Source: an uncultured Acetatifactor sp.
GTDB taxonomy: Bacteria > Bacillota > Clostridia > Lachnospirales > Lachnospiraceae
Reading direction: 5' to 3'
Assembly (NCBI GenBank): GCA_947644185.1
Contig: CANRZC010000162.1
Location: 1 to 5,883 of the forward strand
Length of the DNA stretch: 5,883 nucleotides
Part shown: one piece after another, positions 5,870 through 5,883 of the stretch
Layout: each line of letters begins with the position of its first letter
How positions within the stretch are numbered: position 1 is the first letter of the stretch
Notes under the pieces: model-generated
Seen by the model: only the letters and a program-made list of their open reading frames with translations
Told to the model about the DNA's origin: nothing
Database searches by the model: none
Made by a program: the position numbers and the translations under genes

Positions 5870-5883
5870 TATGCTCTCCTTTC

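Overview
The window reads as part of a chromosome of a gut-type anaerobic Firmicute, most likely a Lachnospiraceae member (Clostridia). This rests on the glycyl-radical diol dehydratase, which matches my memory of the Roseburia inulinivorans and Clostridium butyricum enzymes, on strong AGGAG-type ribosome binding sites, and on sigma-A-like promoters in AT-rich spacers between GC-richer genes. All genes I accept lie on the minus strand, so transcription runs from the right edge to the left.

Layout in transcription order: (1) 4031-5869, a 612-residue ABC exporter half-transporter (membrane domain fused to ATPase). Its start codon overlaps a possible stop codon of a gene outside the window. (2) 3910-4030, a spacer with an extended -10 promoter. 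(3) 3448-3900, a 150-residue DIP1984-family coiled-coil protein. (4) 3291-3402, a likely structured RNA. It has a D-like arm, an anticodon-like arm, a long variable-like arm and a canonical T arm, but no tRNA acceptor stem or CCA end. Its two ends instead form a long interrupted helix. This architecture fits the bacterial Y RNAs (YrlA type) that mimic tRNA and bind Ro60/Rsr proteins. (5) 3099-3127, a near-consensus promoter, followed by (6) 482-3007, a complete 841-residue B12-independent glycerol/1,2-propanediol dehydratase with every catalytic residue I can check. (7) 44-379 and 1-51, an AT-rich HEPN/MNT toxin-antitoxin pair: a complete minimal nucleotidyltransferase and the first 17 codons of its HEPN partner, cut by the left edge.

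The genes do not form one obvious pathway. The dehydratase has its own promoter, no activating enzyme beside it and no microcompartment genes in view, so it would need an activase encoded elsewhere or outside the window. The ABC gene probably belongs to a pair continuing to the right. The HEPN/MNT pair looks like an acquired accessory module. The most interesting part is 3238-3450: the tRNA-like RNA sits on the same strand 45 bases downstream of the DIP1984-family gene. Both the Y RNA identity and any link between the two are inferences to be tested.
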